From contig CACYHA010000017.1 of NCBI GenBank assembly GCA_902774035.1, positions 1-44,288 of the forward strand: a DNA stretch of 44,288 bases. The letters are read 5' to 3'. The translations under genes and the position numbers were made by a program. Positions 16,701-23,722 of this stretch are shown here, piece after piece. Each line of letters opens with the position of its first letter. The first letter of the stretch is position 1. Source of the DNA: Oscillospiraceae bacterium. GTDB taxonomy: Bacteria > Bacillota > Clostridia > Oscillospirales > Acutalibacteraceae. The notes under the pieces were generated by a model that searched no databases, had not been told where the DNA came from, and saw nothing but the letters and a program-made list of their open reading frames with translations.

Positions 16701-18493
16701 TCGGCGAGGGCGTTACCTCCATCAGAAGCGGCGTGTTCAAAGCGTGTCCCACCGAAATAAAGAAGATCACCGTTCCGGCGACCTGTACGTCCTTCTCAAA
16801 GGATGCCTTCGACGGCAGCGTGATCGTCGAAGACCTGACGATTCTCAACGACACGCTTCCCATCAACGGCCAGTTCCGTTTCCGCGGCTATCGCCTGAAT
16901 GACCCGGAAGGCGTGATGCCCTTCACGACCTATGCGGAATTCGTGGAATTCCAGGGCGTCGCCGTCTGCGCGCAGTACCTTGTCCTTCTCGAACTCGAAT
17001 TGGATTATCTCATTGCGGACGTGATGCAATCCTTCGGCGTGGATGAAGCCACGGCACGCATTTTGATCGACAACGTCTATATGCGCGAGGTCCAGTATTT
17101 TGCGCAGCAATTCGGCCTGGAGATCCCCGAAGACACATCCTTCTCCGAATTGCTTGCGCTGATGCTTGCGCATGTGAATGATGCGCTCGGCACAAGCTTC
17201 ACCGGCCCGACCGACCTTTGGGACTATGACCCGGACGAAATCGATATTGGAGGCGACGGTTTCGAAAAGATCTTCGAACACCCGACCACCGCGTTCCTGA
17301 ATGCCGTTGCAGCAAAGCTGGGCATGGAAGGCGCCACGCTGGAAGATTTCGACACATACGACACCGGCGAAGTCACGCTCGGCAAAACCAGCGAATACAC
17401 CCCGTTTGAGGATCTCATTGTTCGCGGCAACTGCGGTTCCACCGCCCAGATCGCCGCCAGAAAGAGCCGTGTCTCCTTTGACCTGCTGAACCACATTCCG
17501 GCAGAAGCGGTCAGAGAGAACGAGGTTCCCGCAACAGAAGAAACCGAGGGCAGCTATGACAGCGTTGTCTATTGCTCCGCCTGCGGTGAAGAGCTTTCCC
17601 GTACCGAGAAGACCATCCCCACCCTCGACCATGTACACACCGAAGCGGCGCCCGTGATCGAAAACAATGTCGCGCCCACCTGCACCAAAGACGGAAGCTA
17701 TGACGAAGTTGTCTACTGCTCCGGCTGCGGCGAAGAACTCTCCCGCGTCAACGTCCCCGTGGAATCAGACGGCCACACCCCGGGCGATCCCTTTGTGACC
17801 AACCGCATCAATCCGACCTGCACCGTCGGCGGCGGCTATGACACCGTGACCCTTTGCACCGTCTGCACCGCCGTGGTCAGCAGCGTCCACACCGACGTTC
17901 AGCCCAACGGTCACACGGAAGGCGAACCGGAAATTGAAAACAAAGAGCTGGATGACTGCACCGAGGGCGGCAGCTACGAAGAAGTTGTTTACTGCACGGT
18001 CTGCGGTGACGAACTCAGCCGCGAAGAAAAAGACATTGAACCCGCAGCCCACACGCCCGGCGAGGCAACCAGAGAAAACGAGGTTCCCGCAACCTGCGGC
18101 GCCGAGGGCAGCTACATTGAAGTAATCACCTGCACCGTCTGCGGCAAGGAGATCTCCCGCGAGGAAAAGACGATCGGCAAGACAGCCCATGCCTGGGGCG
18201 AATGGTTCGTTGTGACGCCTGCGACCGAGGACGAAGAAGGCCTTGAGCGCCGTGTCTGCGGAAACGACAGCAGCCATGTGGAAGAAAGACCCATCGAGAA
18301 GCTGCAGCCGACCGATCCAACGAATCCGACCGACCCGACAAATCCGACCGATCCGACGAACCCGACGGAGCCGCAGCCCGATCAGGGCGGCAAGAACCTC
18401 TGCAAATACTGCGGCGAAGAACACACCGGCTTCCTCGGCTTCTTCATCAAGCTGTTCCACAGCATCCTTGCCCTGTTCGGCCTGCGGAAGTGA
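13787..18493 (+). CDS. Giant secreted protein: eight beta modules, BspA-like segment, Cys-x2-Cys array
   Basis: A 1568-residue exported protein. Signal peptide at 1-34, then about eight modules of roughly 100 residues (35-844), each with a LKFTP-x4-GSY core and a later LTEGETYYY-type strand, resembling pre-peptidase C-terminal (PPC) beta-sandwich domains. Residue 845 starts a first Cys-x2-Cys module. About 910-1027 resemble the BspA-type leucine-rich repeat fold (GDLVITGEGAV, LEIGEGVTSI). A helical region (about 1030-1240) matches nothing I know. Residues 1244-1500 carry further Cys-x2-Cys modules, then a PTDPTN repeat linker and the tail CKYC-x3-HTG with a hydrophobic stretch ending LRK (1539-1568). 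No enzyme motif is seen; adhesion to host or carbohydrate is an inference. AAGGA lies 11 bases before the ATG. Confidence 0.82.
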   Translation: MRKTVRKSLSVFLSLLLIFGTLAFALPVIGAVDAAYEITVGETLNIAVQAGELTYVKFVPETTDTYYFRSVSSSYQDTYAYLYDEDLNLIVSDDDSGGDGNFKITYELAAGETYYYGARFYSSYAGSFDVKLESKTSLLSGKTVLDLTEGVPLEVTTAPGEEVYLRFTAQTTAYYIFSADNEETTVTFECLSDDLAFLWQTAGAPLFYDSAWFGAEESYCFRLSSGSNSATFHFTLQTKASYYDAVAISLTKNTAQTVSMPGEYAKIWLKFTPPVSGSYGFLCTNTSNVSVDLYDSNFSFYTNRNAGSNALLTFNLSDESPYYLSLSSYAAEEFSVTVMDSADAVSSIADVLTLDVPQTLAFTDSNSRRFLKFTPAVSGSYTLVGTNANYATATMYNDDYSQLLSCDIASLHLTYTMNAGQPYFFEVFSYYEQSFDITLMRTADYLATITTDLSLNEEVGGVPGKYLKFVPETTGTYVFSATAESGLSAEIYDADLVRMDYGYDYGYDHTPVIPRLLTEGETYYYSVSSAATCKVVTLADYMAENGGGALTLGEPVNFSGNKWTLFTFTPGEDTSYQFTGECNGYSYLRVYDEATSYFYEFNTNNSSSEYIFDSSYSMSAGKTYLIAARGGGSETAGSFSVMTREAFLAANAQPLTLGTPVTVTGNGTFYFYYTPESTGGFVFTGTSEDNAYFGLYIYETIDNSSSAYGHGSASAEKRLTGGQKHYFAVSNSDGGTVTATLFDAAGYYSENALPLTLDEPLALNFNTTQKNAMIFTPPESGRYTLTAGNQNYSNFTLYDSSWKEVVYSSGNEISMSAVLTEGETYFYITTNYYNETFDVVITRSCDHAATEIIDGVAATCSTDGKTIGVRCTVCGEWLFEPEFLPKSHKDANKDRLCDFCGEPAIEFVAPCNAEGTVTAVLYTCGDLVITGEGAVTKAPGQPNEGDFDDEEAYNHARDAWFTSMGKVNVLEIGEGVTSIRSGVFKACPTEIKKITVPATCTSFSKDAFDGSVIVEDLTILNDTLPINGQFRFRGYRLNDPEGVMPFTTYAEFVEFQGVAVCAQYLVLLELELDYLIADVMQSFGVDEATARILIDNVYMREVQYFAQQFGLEIPEDTSFSELLALMLAHVNDALGTSFTGPTDLWDYDPDEIDIGGDGFEKIFEHPTTAFLNAVAAKLGMEGATLEDFDTYDTGEVTLGKTSEYTPFEDLIVRGNCGSTAQIAARKSRVSFDLLNHIPAEAVRENEVPATEETEGSYDSVVYCSACGEELSRTEKTIPTLDHVHTEAAPVIENNVAPTCTKDGSYDEVVYCSGCGEELSRVNVPVESDGHTPGDPFVTNRINPTCTVGGGYDTVTLCTVCTAVVSSVHTDVQPNGHTEGEPEIENKELDDCTEGGSYEEVVYCTVCGDELSREEKDIEPAAHTPGEATRENEVPATCGAEGSYIEVITCTVCGKEISREEKTIGKTAHAWGEWFVVTPATEDEEGLERRVCGNDSSHVEERPIEKLQPTDPTNPTDPTNPTDPTNPTEPQPDQGGKNLCKYCGEEHTGFLGFFIKLFHSILALFGLRK
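17518..18240 (+). repeat. Cys-x2-Cys repeat array in the giant secreted protein
   Basis: Five modules of about 45-50 residues share the form VVYC-[ST]-x-CG-[DE]-ELSR and a following H-T-P/E-G. The first Cys of the module is replaced by Glu in the first copy (PATEETEGSY) but present as PTC/DDC/ATC in later ones. The closely matching text of neighbouring modules suggests recent internal duplication. Confidence 0.7.
18308..18373 (+). repeat. 18-bp tandem repeat coding for PTDPTN
   Basis: Three full 18-bp units (18308-18361) plus a partial one encode a Pro/Thr/Asp linker between the Cys-rich array and the C-terminal tail. Pro/Thr linkers like this commonly span the cell wall in Gram-positive surface proteins. 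Confidence 0.85.
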
Positions 18494-18545
18494 GCCGCCG
18501 GTAGCGGTTAGCCGTTAGCCGTCAGCGGTTAAAAAAAATGAACAA

Positions 18546-18574
18546 ACGCCGCCGGGATCGGTTCCCGGCGGCGT
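18546..18574 (+). terminator. Hairpin past the giant secreted-protein gene
   Basis: ACGCCGCCGGGA pairs perfectly with TCCCGGCGGCGT; a T-rich stretch (GCTTTTT) follows 8 bp later. A terminator is likely. Confidence 0.65.
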
Positions 18575-18599
18575 TCCTTCGCTTTTTCAGATATAATTC

Positions 18600-18627
18600 A
18601 CCCGCCGCAGATGCACCCGCGGCGGGT
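18600..18627. terminator. Second hairpin in the convergent region
   Basis: ACCCGCCGC pairs with GCGGCGGGT around a 10-base loop. It belongs to the CCCGCCG hairpin family also seen at 7570, 7730 and 26972, and could serve the EF-G-like gene on the minus strand. Confidence 0.5.
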
Positions 18628-18681
18628 TCAATTCTTGCTGACCGCTAACTGCGAAGGAATCGCTGATTACCTGATAACAGC

Positions 18682-20751
18682 TTATTCCTCTGCTTCGGCC
18701 TTTGCGTCCTCAATGACCTTCTGGGCCACGTTGCCCGGAGCGTCCTCATAGCGGGCAAAGGTGAGGGTGAAGTAGCCGCGTCCTGCGGTGACGGAGCGCA
18801 GCATGGTTGCGAAGTCGCCCATTTCAGCCATCGGCACTTCGGCGACCAGCTCCTGCATCTTCGGCTCATCGGCGGCGCCCATGCCCATCACACGGCCGCG
18901 GCGCTTGGTGATGTCGCCCATGATGTCGCCGAGGTTTGCGTCGGGAATGTAGACCTTCAGATCGCCGATCGGCTCAAGGATGACGGGGGCAGCCTGCGCC
19001 ATACCGTTCTTATAGGCGATCTTGGCGGCGGTGCGGAACGCCATATCGTTGGAGTCCACCGGGTGGTAGGAACCGTCATACAGCACAGCCTTCAGGCCGA
19101 CCATCGGATAACCGGCAAGCGGGCCCTTCTGGATGGCTTCCTGCAGACCTTTTTCCACGGCCGGGAAGTAGTTCTTCGGCACGGAGCCGCCGACCACTTC
19201 GCTTTCGAAGATCAGCTCGTCGCCGTCGTGCGGCTCAAAGCGGATCCAAACATCACCGAACTGGCCGGAACCGCCGGACTGCTTCTTGTGGCGGCCCTGG
19301 ACCTGGCAGGACTTGCGGATGGTTTCACGGTAAGCGACCTTCGGGATCTTGAGATCGATCTCCACGCCGAACTTGCCCTTGAGCTTGGCAAGCACGATGT
19401 CGAGATGCTGTTCGCCGAGGCCGGAAAGAATCATTTCGCGGGTCTCTTCATTGGTGGAGAAGACGACGGTCGGATCTTCGCCCATGATCCGGCGCAGGCC
19501 GGCGGCGACTTTATCTTCTTCGCCCTTCTTCTTGACAACGATCGCCATGGAAAGCGACGGCGCGGGGAACTTCACGCCCGGAAGATTCACGACCTTCTTC
19601 GGGTCGCAGATCGTGTCGCCGGTGTCGAGGGAATTGAGCTTGGTCAGAACGCCGATATCGCCGGCGGGGATGACGCTGATGTCTTCCTGCTTGTTGCCGC
19701 GCACGGAAATCAGCTTGCCCATACGCTCGCTGCTGCCGGTGCGCGCCACATAGGCGGGCACGTCGGCGGTGATTTTGCCGGAGATGACCTTCACGAAGGA
19801 CATTTTGCCCACGAACGGGTCGGCAACAGTCTTGAAGCACACTGCGGCAAGCGGGCCGTTCGGGTCGCACTTGACTTCCACATCGTTGTCGTCGGCGTCC
19901 TTGCCGATCTCAGCGCCGGCCTGCAGCGGGGAGGGCGCGGAATAAACCAGCGCGTCCAGCAGCAGATCCACGCCGTCCAGCGTTGCGCCGGAGCAGGCGT
20001 ACACGGGATAGATCTCGCCGGTCTCAACGCCCTTGGTCAGACCGCCGATGACCTCGTCCTTCGTCAGCTCTTCGCCGTCAAAGTACTTCATCATCAGTTC
20101 GTCGTCAACGGAGGCAACGGCTTCCATGAGCACTTCCTTCATCTCGTCGAAGTGCGCGTCGGACGGCATATCCACCGGGGTGGCCTTGTCGTTTTTATAG
20201 GCAAAAGCCTTGCCGGAGCAAAGGTTCACATAAGACGCGACGGCGCCGCCTTCCATGTGGGGGACCACGACGGGGCAGAGCTTGGAGCCGACCTCTTCCT
20301 TGAGCGCTTCAAAGGTCTTGTAGAAGTCACGGTTTTCGCCGTCCAGCTTGGTGATGGCAAAGAACTTCGCAATGCCGCGGGCGTCGGCAGCCTTGATGGC
20401 CTTTTCAGCACCGACGTCGAAATCGGAACCGGCGGAGGTGACGATCAGCGCACATTCCGCAGCGCGCATGGCCTCGTAAACGCCGCCTTCAAAGTCGAAT
20501 TTACCGGGCGCGTCAAGCAGATTGATCTTGGTGTCCTTCCATTCCAGCGGCGCGACCGCAGTGGAAAGGGAGCACTGGCGCTTTTTCTCTTCGGCGTCAA
20601 AGTCCATAACGGTGTTGCCGTCGCTGACCTTGCCGAAGCGGTCTGTCGCCTTGGCAAGGAAGAGCATCGCTTCCGCCAGGGTGGTCTTACCTTTGCCGGT
20701 GTGGCCGGCAATGGCAATATTCCGGATATTTTTTGCGTCGTAGGATTTCAA
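18682..20751 (-). CDS. Elongation factor G paralogue (EF-G-like GTPase)
   Basis: A 689-residue translational GTPase with the EF-G domain order. G1 is GHTGKGKTT (16-24), G3 is DAPGKFDF (80-87) and G4 is TKLD (134-137). Canonical EF-G has DTPGH and NKxD: the catalytic-type His after PG is Lys here. This suggests the EF-G-like paralogue group of Clostridia rather than the main translocase, which normally sits with rpsL and rpsG. No Cys pattern or operon partner points to tetracycline protection. Translation appears to start at TTG (20749-20751), because AGGGGG lies 8 bases upstream and no ATG is available nearby. It has its own promoter. Confidence 0.85.
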   Translation of the reverse strand: MKSYDAKNIRNIAIAGHTGKGKTTLAEAMLFLAKATDRFGKVSDGNTVMDFDAEEKKRQCSLSTAVAPLEWKDTKINLLDAPGKFDFEGGVYEAMRAAECALIVTSAGSDFDVGAEKAIKAADARGIAKFFAITKLDGENRDFYKTFEALKEEVGSKLCPVVVPHMEGGAVASYVNLCSGKAFAYKNDKATPVDMPSDAHFDEMKEVLMEAVASVDDELMMKYFDGEELTKDEVIGGLTKGVETGEIYPVYACSGATLDGVDLLLDALVYSAPSPLQAGAEIGKDADDNDVEVKCDPNGPLAAVCFKTVADPFVGKMSFVKVISGKITADVPAYVARTGSSERMGKLISVRGNKQEDISVIPAGDIGVLTKLNSLDTGDTICDPKKVVNLPGVKFPAPSLSMAIVVKKKGEEDKVAAGLRRIMGEDPTVVFSTNEETREMILSGLGEQHLDIVLAKLKGKFGVEIDLKIPKVAYRETIRKSCQVQGRHKKQSGGSGQFGDVWIRFEPHDGDELIFESEVVGGSVPKNYFPAVEKGLQEAIQKGPLAGYPMVGLKAVLYDGSYHPVDSNDMAFRTAAKIAYKNGMAQAAPVILEPIGDLKVYIPDANLGDIMGDITKRRGRVMGMGAADEPKMQELVAEVPMAEMGDFATMLRSVTAGRGYFTLTFARYEDAPGNVAQKVIEDAKAEAEE

Positions 20752-20759
20752 AGCAAATT

Positions 20760-20766
20760 CCCCCTA
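20760..20766 (-). promoter_or_regulatory. Ribosome binding site that selects a TTG start
   Basis: On the minus strand TAGGGGG lies 8 bases upstream of TTG-AAA-TCC. This strong site supports the rare start codon. Confidence 0.7.
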
Positions 20767-20792
20767 TAGGTAAATTTTTAGATATCTTATAT

Positions 20793-20821
20793 ATTTTAGC
20801 AAAATTCAACGCAAATTGCAA
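20793..20821 (-). promoter_or_regulatory. Promoter of the EF-G-like gene
   Basis: Minus strand: -35 TTGCAA (20816-20821), 17 bp, -10 TAAAAT (20793-20798) with TGC before it. The leader is about 35 nt. Confidence 0.7.
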
Positions 20822-20902
20822 ATTGATTATTCACTAATTTTATGCTGCGATTTTTGTATAATTTGAATAGTTCCGACAAACGGGAAACGTGTGCCGTCTT
20901 TC

Positions 20903-20955
20903 AAAAGAAAACAACCGCCCCGTCATGGCCGGGAGACCACAGCGGGGTCCGTTGT
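20903..20955 (-). terminator. Probable terminator of the plsC-acp unit
   Basis: On the minus strand ACAAC and GTTGT close a hairpin (20911-20955) with a CCCCG/CGGGG inner helix, followed by TTTCTTTT. It is 40 bp past the acp stop codon. Confidence 0.5.
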
Positions 20956-20996
20956 ACAAAGTTACCTGGATGCTCTCGGTGCGGCGGCAAAAAGGC

Positions 20997-21233
20997 TCAG
21001 CCGTTGATCTCCTTTTCCAGATACGCCACCAGGTCGCCGACGGTCACAAGGGTCGGCAGGATGCGGTCGGGAATGGAAAGCTCGAATTGCTCCTCGATGA
21101 TGCAGATCAGATCGAACAGCTCGAACGAGTTCAGACCGAAATCAGCAGTCAGCACGTCTTCCTTTTTTGCGGATGTGATACGCCCGTCGGTGTAATCGCG
21201 CATGATTTCCAGCAGCTTCTTCTGAATATCCAT
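20997..21233 (-). CDS. Acyl carrier protein
   Basis: A 78-residue protein with the four-helix ACP pattern. The phosphopantetheine attachment Ser is Ser36 in GLNSFELFD, at the classic position; the usual Asp before it is Asn. The protein is acidic, as ACPs are. It starts two bases past the stop codon of the plsC-like gene, with GGAAGGAG inside the end of that gene, so the two are coupled. It is not in a fatty-acid synthesis cluster and probably serves the neighbouring acyltransferase. Confidence 0.9.
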   Translation of the reverse strand: MDIQKKLLEIMRDYTDGRITSAKKEDVLTADFGLNSFELFDLICIIEEQFELSIPDRILPTLVTVGDLVAYLEKEING

Positions 21234-21235
21234 TG

Positions 21236-22588
21236 TCAGGTTTCTCCTTCCTGCGTTTCGTTCTCTGCTTTTGCTTTTCTTGCTTTTTTGGCAGCTTCGC
21301 GTCTGCGCCAGATCTCATTGTAGATCTCTTCTGTGGCAAGCGAAACCTTTGTCACGGAAAAATCGCCTCCCTCGGGGAACACATACCAGGTGTCTTCGAG
21401 GGTGTTCAGGTCGATGCAGTCCTGATGCTGGCCGAAGCGGTAGGCATATTCCACATGCACGGCGTACTGGCCGGCGGCTTTGATCTCCATCGAGAAGGGA
21501 AGCCCGTTGTAATCGCGGGTGCCGTGGAGATGGAATCCGTCCATATCATGCACCAGCGTACCTTTGCCGAGCCGGACAAAGCCCTTGGCGTTCGGAAGGT
21601 CGTTCACATGCACCGGCGCCACAAAGCGGTAATTGCCGGAACAGACCTCTTTTTTCACCTGCTCGCGCTCCCAGGCGTACCAGTCCGTCGGGAAGCGGAA
21701 CTCCGTTTTGCCCGTAAGCGCTTTGAGCTCGCCGTACTCTGTGAGGCGCCAGGATTTTCCGCAGTTTTCGCAGTAGATCTTGTCCTCTTTGGAGCGCATC
21801 CGGTATTCCCTGCCGCAGTGCGGACACTGATAGAGCACCTTGTGCAGGCCCTCGGCGCGTTTTTTATAGGCAAGGCGCACATGGTTGGCGTGCTGCCAGC
21901 GGAAATCGTCGTTGTAAAGCAAAGCCTGCAGCTTGGCGTCGATCTCTTCCACGTCGGCTTCCTTCAGCTCCTCCGTGGTAAAGGCAAGGGTCATATCCGC
22001 CTCCACCCGCGGCATCTGCAGCTTGCGGGCAAGGCTGTGATCGCCCCAGAAGGGATCGTAGATGTGGTGGCCGCGGCAGGTCAGCGTGACGACCGGCACC
22101 TTCTGGTGCTTCACAAGCTGGGCGACTGCGGCGGGAATGACCTCCGTCACGCCGCAAAGAGAGTAACGCGCCTCCGCGTAGATGCCGAAGATCAGCCCGT
22201 CGGCAAGCGCCTTTTTGCAGGAACGCAGCATGGAAACATCCGAGGTGTATTTGCGCTTGGGCAAACCGCCGAGATGGCGCAGGATCTCCTCGCGGCCGAT
22301 GAAGTCGTCCACCGCCGCGGGAAAAATGCCGCGCGCCGGGAAGATGGCGCTGTTCATCACATAAAAGTCATAAAACGCGTTATGGTTGCAAAGCAGGATA
22401 TAGGGCGGCTTGACGCCCTCCATGCGCACTTTGCGGATCACGCCGTGATGCATCACGCGGCGTATGGTGGAACCCCCGTAAACGATCCGTGAAAGAACGC
22501 CGTCCTGCGGGATCCCGGGCCGGAGCATATCAAATTTTTTGACCTCCGGCGCGCCGCCGCGCACATGACGTCCATATTTTTTACTCAT
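21236..22588 (-). CDS. PlsC-type acyltransferase with inserted zinc ribbon
   Basis: A 450-residue protein whose N-terminal half is a 1-acylglycerol-3-phosphate acyltransferase-like domain: the catalytic HX4D motif is His69/Asp74 (CNHNAFYDF), and YAEARYS (about 137-143) stands where EGTRS usually is. A four-Cys zinc ribbon follows (Cys255, Cys258, Cys273, Cys276), then a C-terminal beta-rich domain of about 150 residues not found in ordinary PlsC (about 240 residues long). A charged Lys/Ala tail ends the protein. AGGAG precedes the ATG. With the coupled acp gene it looks like an acyl-ACP-dependent transferase acting on an unknown lipid or glycolipid acceptor. Confidence 0.8.
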   Translation of the reverse strand: MSKKYGRHVRGGAPEVKKFDMLRPGIPQDGVLSRIVYGGSTIRRVMHHGVIRKVRMEGVKPPYILLCNHNAFYDFYVMNSAIFPARGIFPAAVDDFIGREEILRHLGGLPKRKYTSDVSMLRSCKKALADGLIFGIYAEARYSLCGVTEVIPAAVAQLVKHQKVPVVTLTCRGHHIYDPFWGDHSLARKLQMPRVEADMTLAFTTEELKEADVEEIDAKLQALLYNDDFRWQHANHVRLAYKKRAEGLHKVLYQCPHCGREYRMRSKEDKIYCENCGKSWRLTEYGELKALTGKTEFRFPTDWYAWEREQVKKEVCSGNYRFVAPVHVNDLPNAKGFVRLGKGTLVHDMDGFHLHGTRDYNGLPFSMEIKAAGQYAVHVEYAYRFGQHQDCIDLNTLEDTWYVFPEGGDFSVTKVSLATEEIYNEIWRRREAAKKARKAKAENETQEGET

Positions 22589-22847
22589 GAAAAGACTCCT
22601 AAAATTCCAGATTAGCTTATTTATTTTAATATACTTTTTTCGCTTTATTTTTTCATTTTAGAAATTAGATGATTTTTCATATATTTTTCACGAAATTGCT
22701 GAAAAAAAGTCCAAATCCACGGAAAAAACAGATACTTTTTCAGGCGGTGCAGGGCAAAGAAAGGCAGAAATCGGATTTTTCTTGCAAAAACGGTTGATTT
22801 TCCCGCAGGTTTGTATTATAATGGGTTGCAGTCCGCGCTTTAAAGCC
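22589..22847. other. AT-rich spacer between plsC-like gene and amidohydrolase gene
   Basis: The first 110 bp are very A/T-rich and probably contain the plsC-like promoter on the minus strand, but no clear -35/-10 pair could be set. The rest holds a plus-strand promoter-like sequence (22794-22822) with no gene behind it. Confidence 0.5.
22794..22822 (+). promoter_or_regulatory. Orphan promoter-like sequence facing the amidohydrolase 3' end
   Basis: -35 TTGATT (22794-22799), 17 bp, perfect -10 TATAAT (22817-22822). The transcript would run antisense into the amidohydrolase gene; no credible plus-strand gene follows. Confidence 0.45.
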
Positions 22848-23654
22848 TTAAAGCAAGGAACACCCCAGCAGCCGCTCGGCGTTTTGATACAGCATCAACG
22901 CCTCATCGGACGCAGAGAAGCCGAAGGAATGCAAACGCTCCAAAAACGCGCGCTGCTGCGCCCAGGGAGAATCCGTTGCAAACAGGACTTTTTCCGGTCC
23001 GTGGCGCGCAATGATCTCGCGGCACTTTTCCGGATATAAGCCCAGGACGGCGGCCGTGTCCATATAAACGGGCTTGCCGCAGAGCTTTTGCAGCACCTCG
23101 TCCGGCAGTTCATAACCGCCCAGATGGGCGAGCACGAGCCGGTCTTCGATCACGCCGCCGAGTTCGCTCAGCACACGCAGCACCATATCCGGCGTGCAGT
23201 GCACATGCTCGCGAAAAGCGATGTCGATCCCGGCGTGGGTCACGATACAGAGTCCGCGCCGCGCGGCCTCCTCCATAATATGCAGATACCGCGGGTCGTC
23301 AAAATCAACGTCCTGGTAATCCGGGTGCAGCTTGATGCCGAACAGGCCCGCGTCTTTGATAAAATCCAGCGTCCCTTCCACATCCGGACAGTCCGGATGA
23401 ATCCCGCCGGCAAAAAAGACGCCGTCCCTGCCGTTTTCGGCTTTGGAAAGCGCGTTGATGCTCGCCTCCTGCTGCGGCTTGGTCGCGATCGGCAAAACGA
23501 CGCTGACGTCCACGCCGCTTTCGCGCATGGATGTCTTCAGCGCAGAAAGCGTTCCGGCGTGGAACGCACGGATGCCGCCTTTTTTGCTGAGATAGGCGAT
23601 GGATTGCGCGGCGATCCTGTCGGGGAACGTATGGGTATGGAAATCGACCACCAT
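22848..23654 (-). CDS. Metal-dependent hydrolase, amidohydrolase (amidohydro_2-like) family
   Basis: A 268-residue TIM-barrel hydrolase. Metal-ligand motifs occur in the expected order: DFHTHTF (His6, His8), GIKLHPDYQDVDFDDP, VTHAG, LAHLGG and LFATDSPW. These fit the superfamily that includes decarboxylases and lactonases of aromatic or uronate-type compounds, but the substrate cannot be read from the sequence. The start at 23654 has GGGAGGG upstream; a start 14 codons earlier would cover the -10 element. It is divergent from the acyl-CoA synthetase gene, with only 68 bp between them. Confidence 0.85.
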   Translation of the reverse strand: MVVDFHTHTFPDRIAAQSIAYLSKKGGIRAFHAGTLSALKTSMRESGVDVSVVLPIATKPQQEASINALSKAENGRDGVFFAGGIHPDCPDVEGTLDFIKDAGLFGIKLHPDYQDVDFDDPRYLHIMEEAARRGLCIVTHAGIDIAFREHVHCTPDMVLRVLSELGGVIEDRLVLAHLGGYELPDEVLQKLCGKPVYMDTAAVLGLYPEKCREIIARHGPEKVLFATDSPWAQQRAFLERLHSFGFSASDEALMLYQNAERLLGCSLL

Positions 23655-23684
23655 AAATAGCCCTCCCACGAAAAAATGATATTT

Positions 23685-23693
23685 ATTATAGCA
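23685..23693 (-). promoter_or_regulatory. Extended -10 promoter of the amidohydrolase gene
   Basis: Minus strand TGC-TATAAT (-10 at 23685-23690). No good -35 is visible, as is usual for extended -10 promoters. It lies within the leader of the divergent acyl-CoA synthetase gene, so the two may influence each other. Confidence 0.55.
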
Positions 23694-23722
23694 CATTCCG
23701 AGGGGAAAGAAAAGGAGAAATT

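Larger units (their letters stand above)
18494..18675. repeat. Interspersed repeat element between two convergent genes
   Basis: Begins with tandem GCGGTTAGCCGTTAGCCGTC (18503-18522) and ends with the inverted GCTGACCGCTAAC (18637-18649), then AATCGCTGATTA (18658-18669). The same 12-mer occurs at 27013-27024, again abutting the end of a minus-strand gene. Two hairpins lie inside. Confidence 0.6.

Noticed and set aside
12327-18240. CRISPR array or DNA satellite
   Set aside because: The repeats are protein modules in frame, vary at the DNA level and have no regular spacer structure.
20880-20996. Structured small RNA (6S or SRP-like)
   Set aside because: The minus-strand sequence folds, but it has no promoter of its own and no conserved 6S or SRP motif; a terminator for the plsC-acp unit explains it better.
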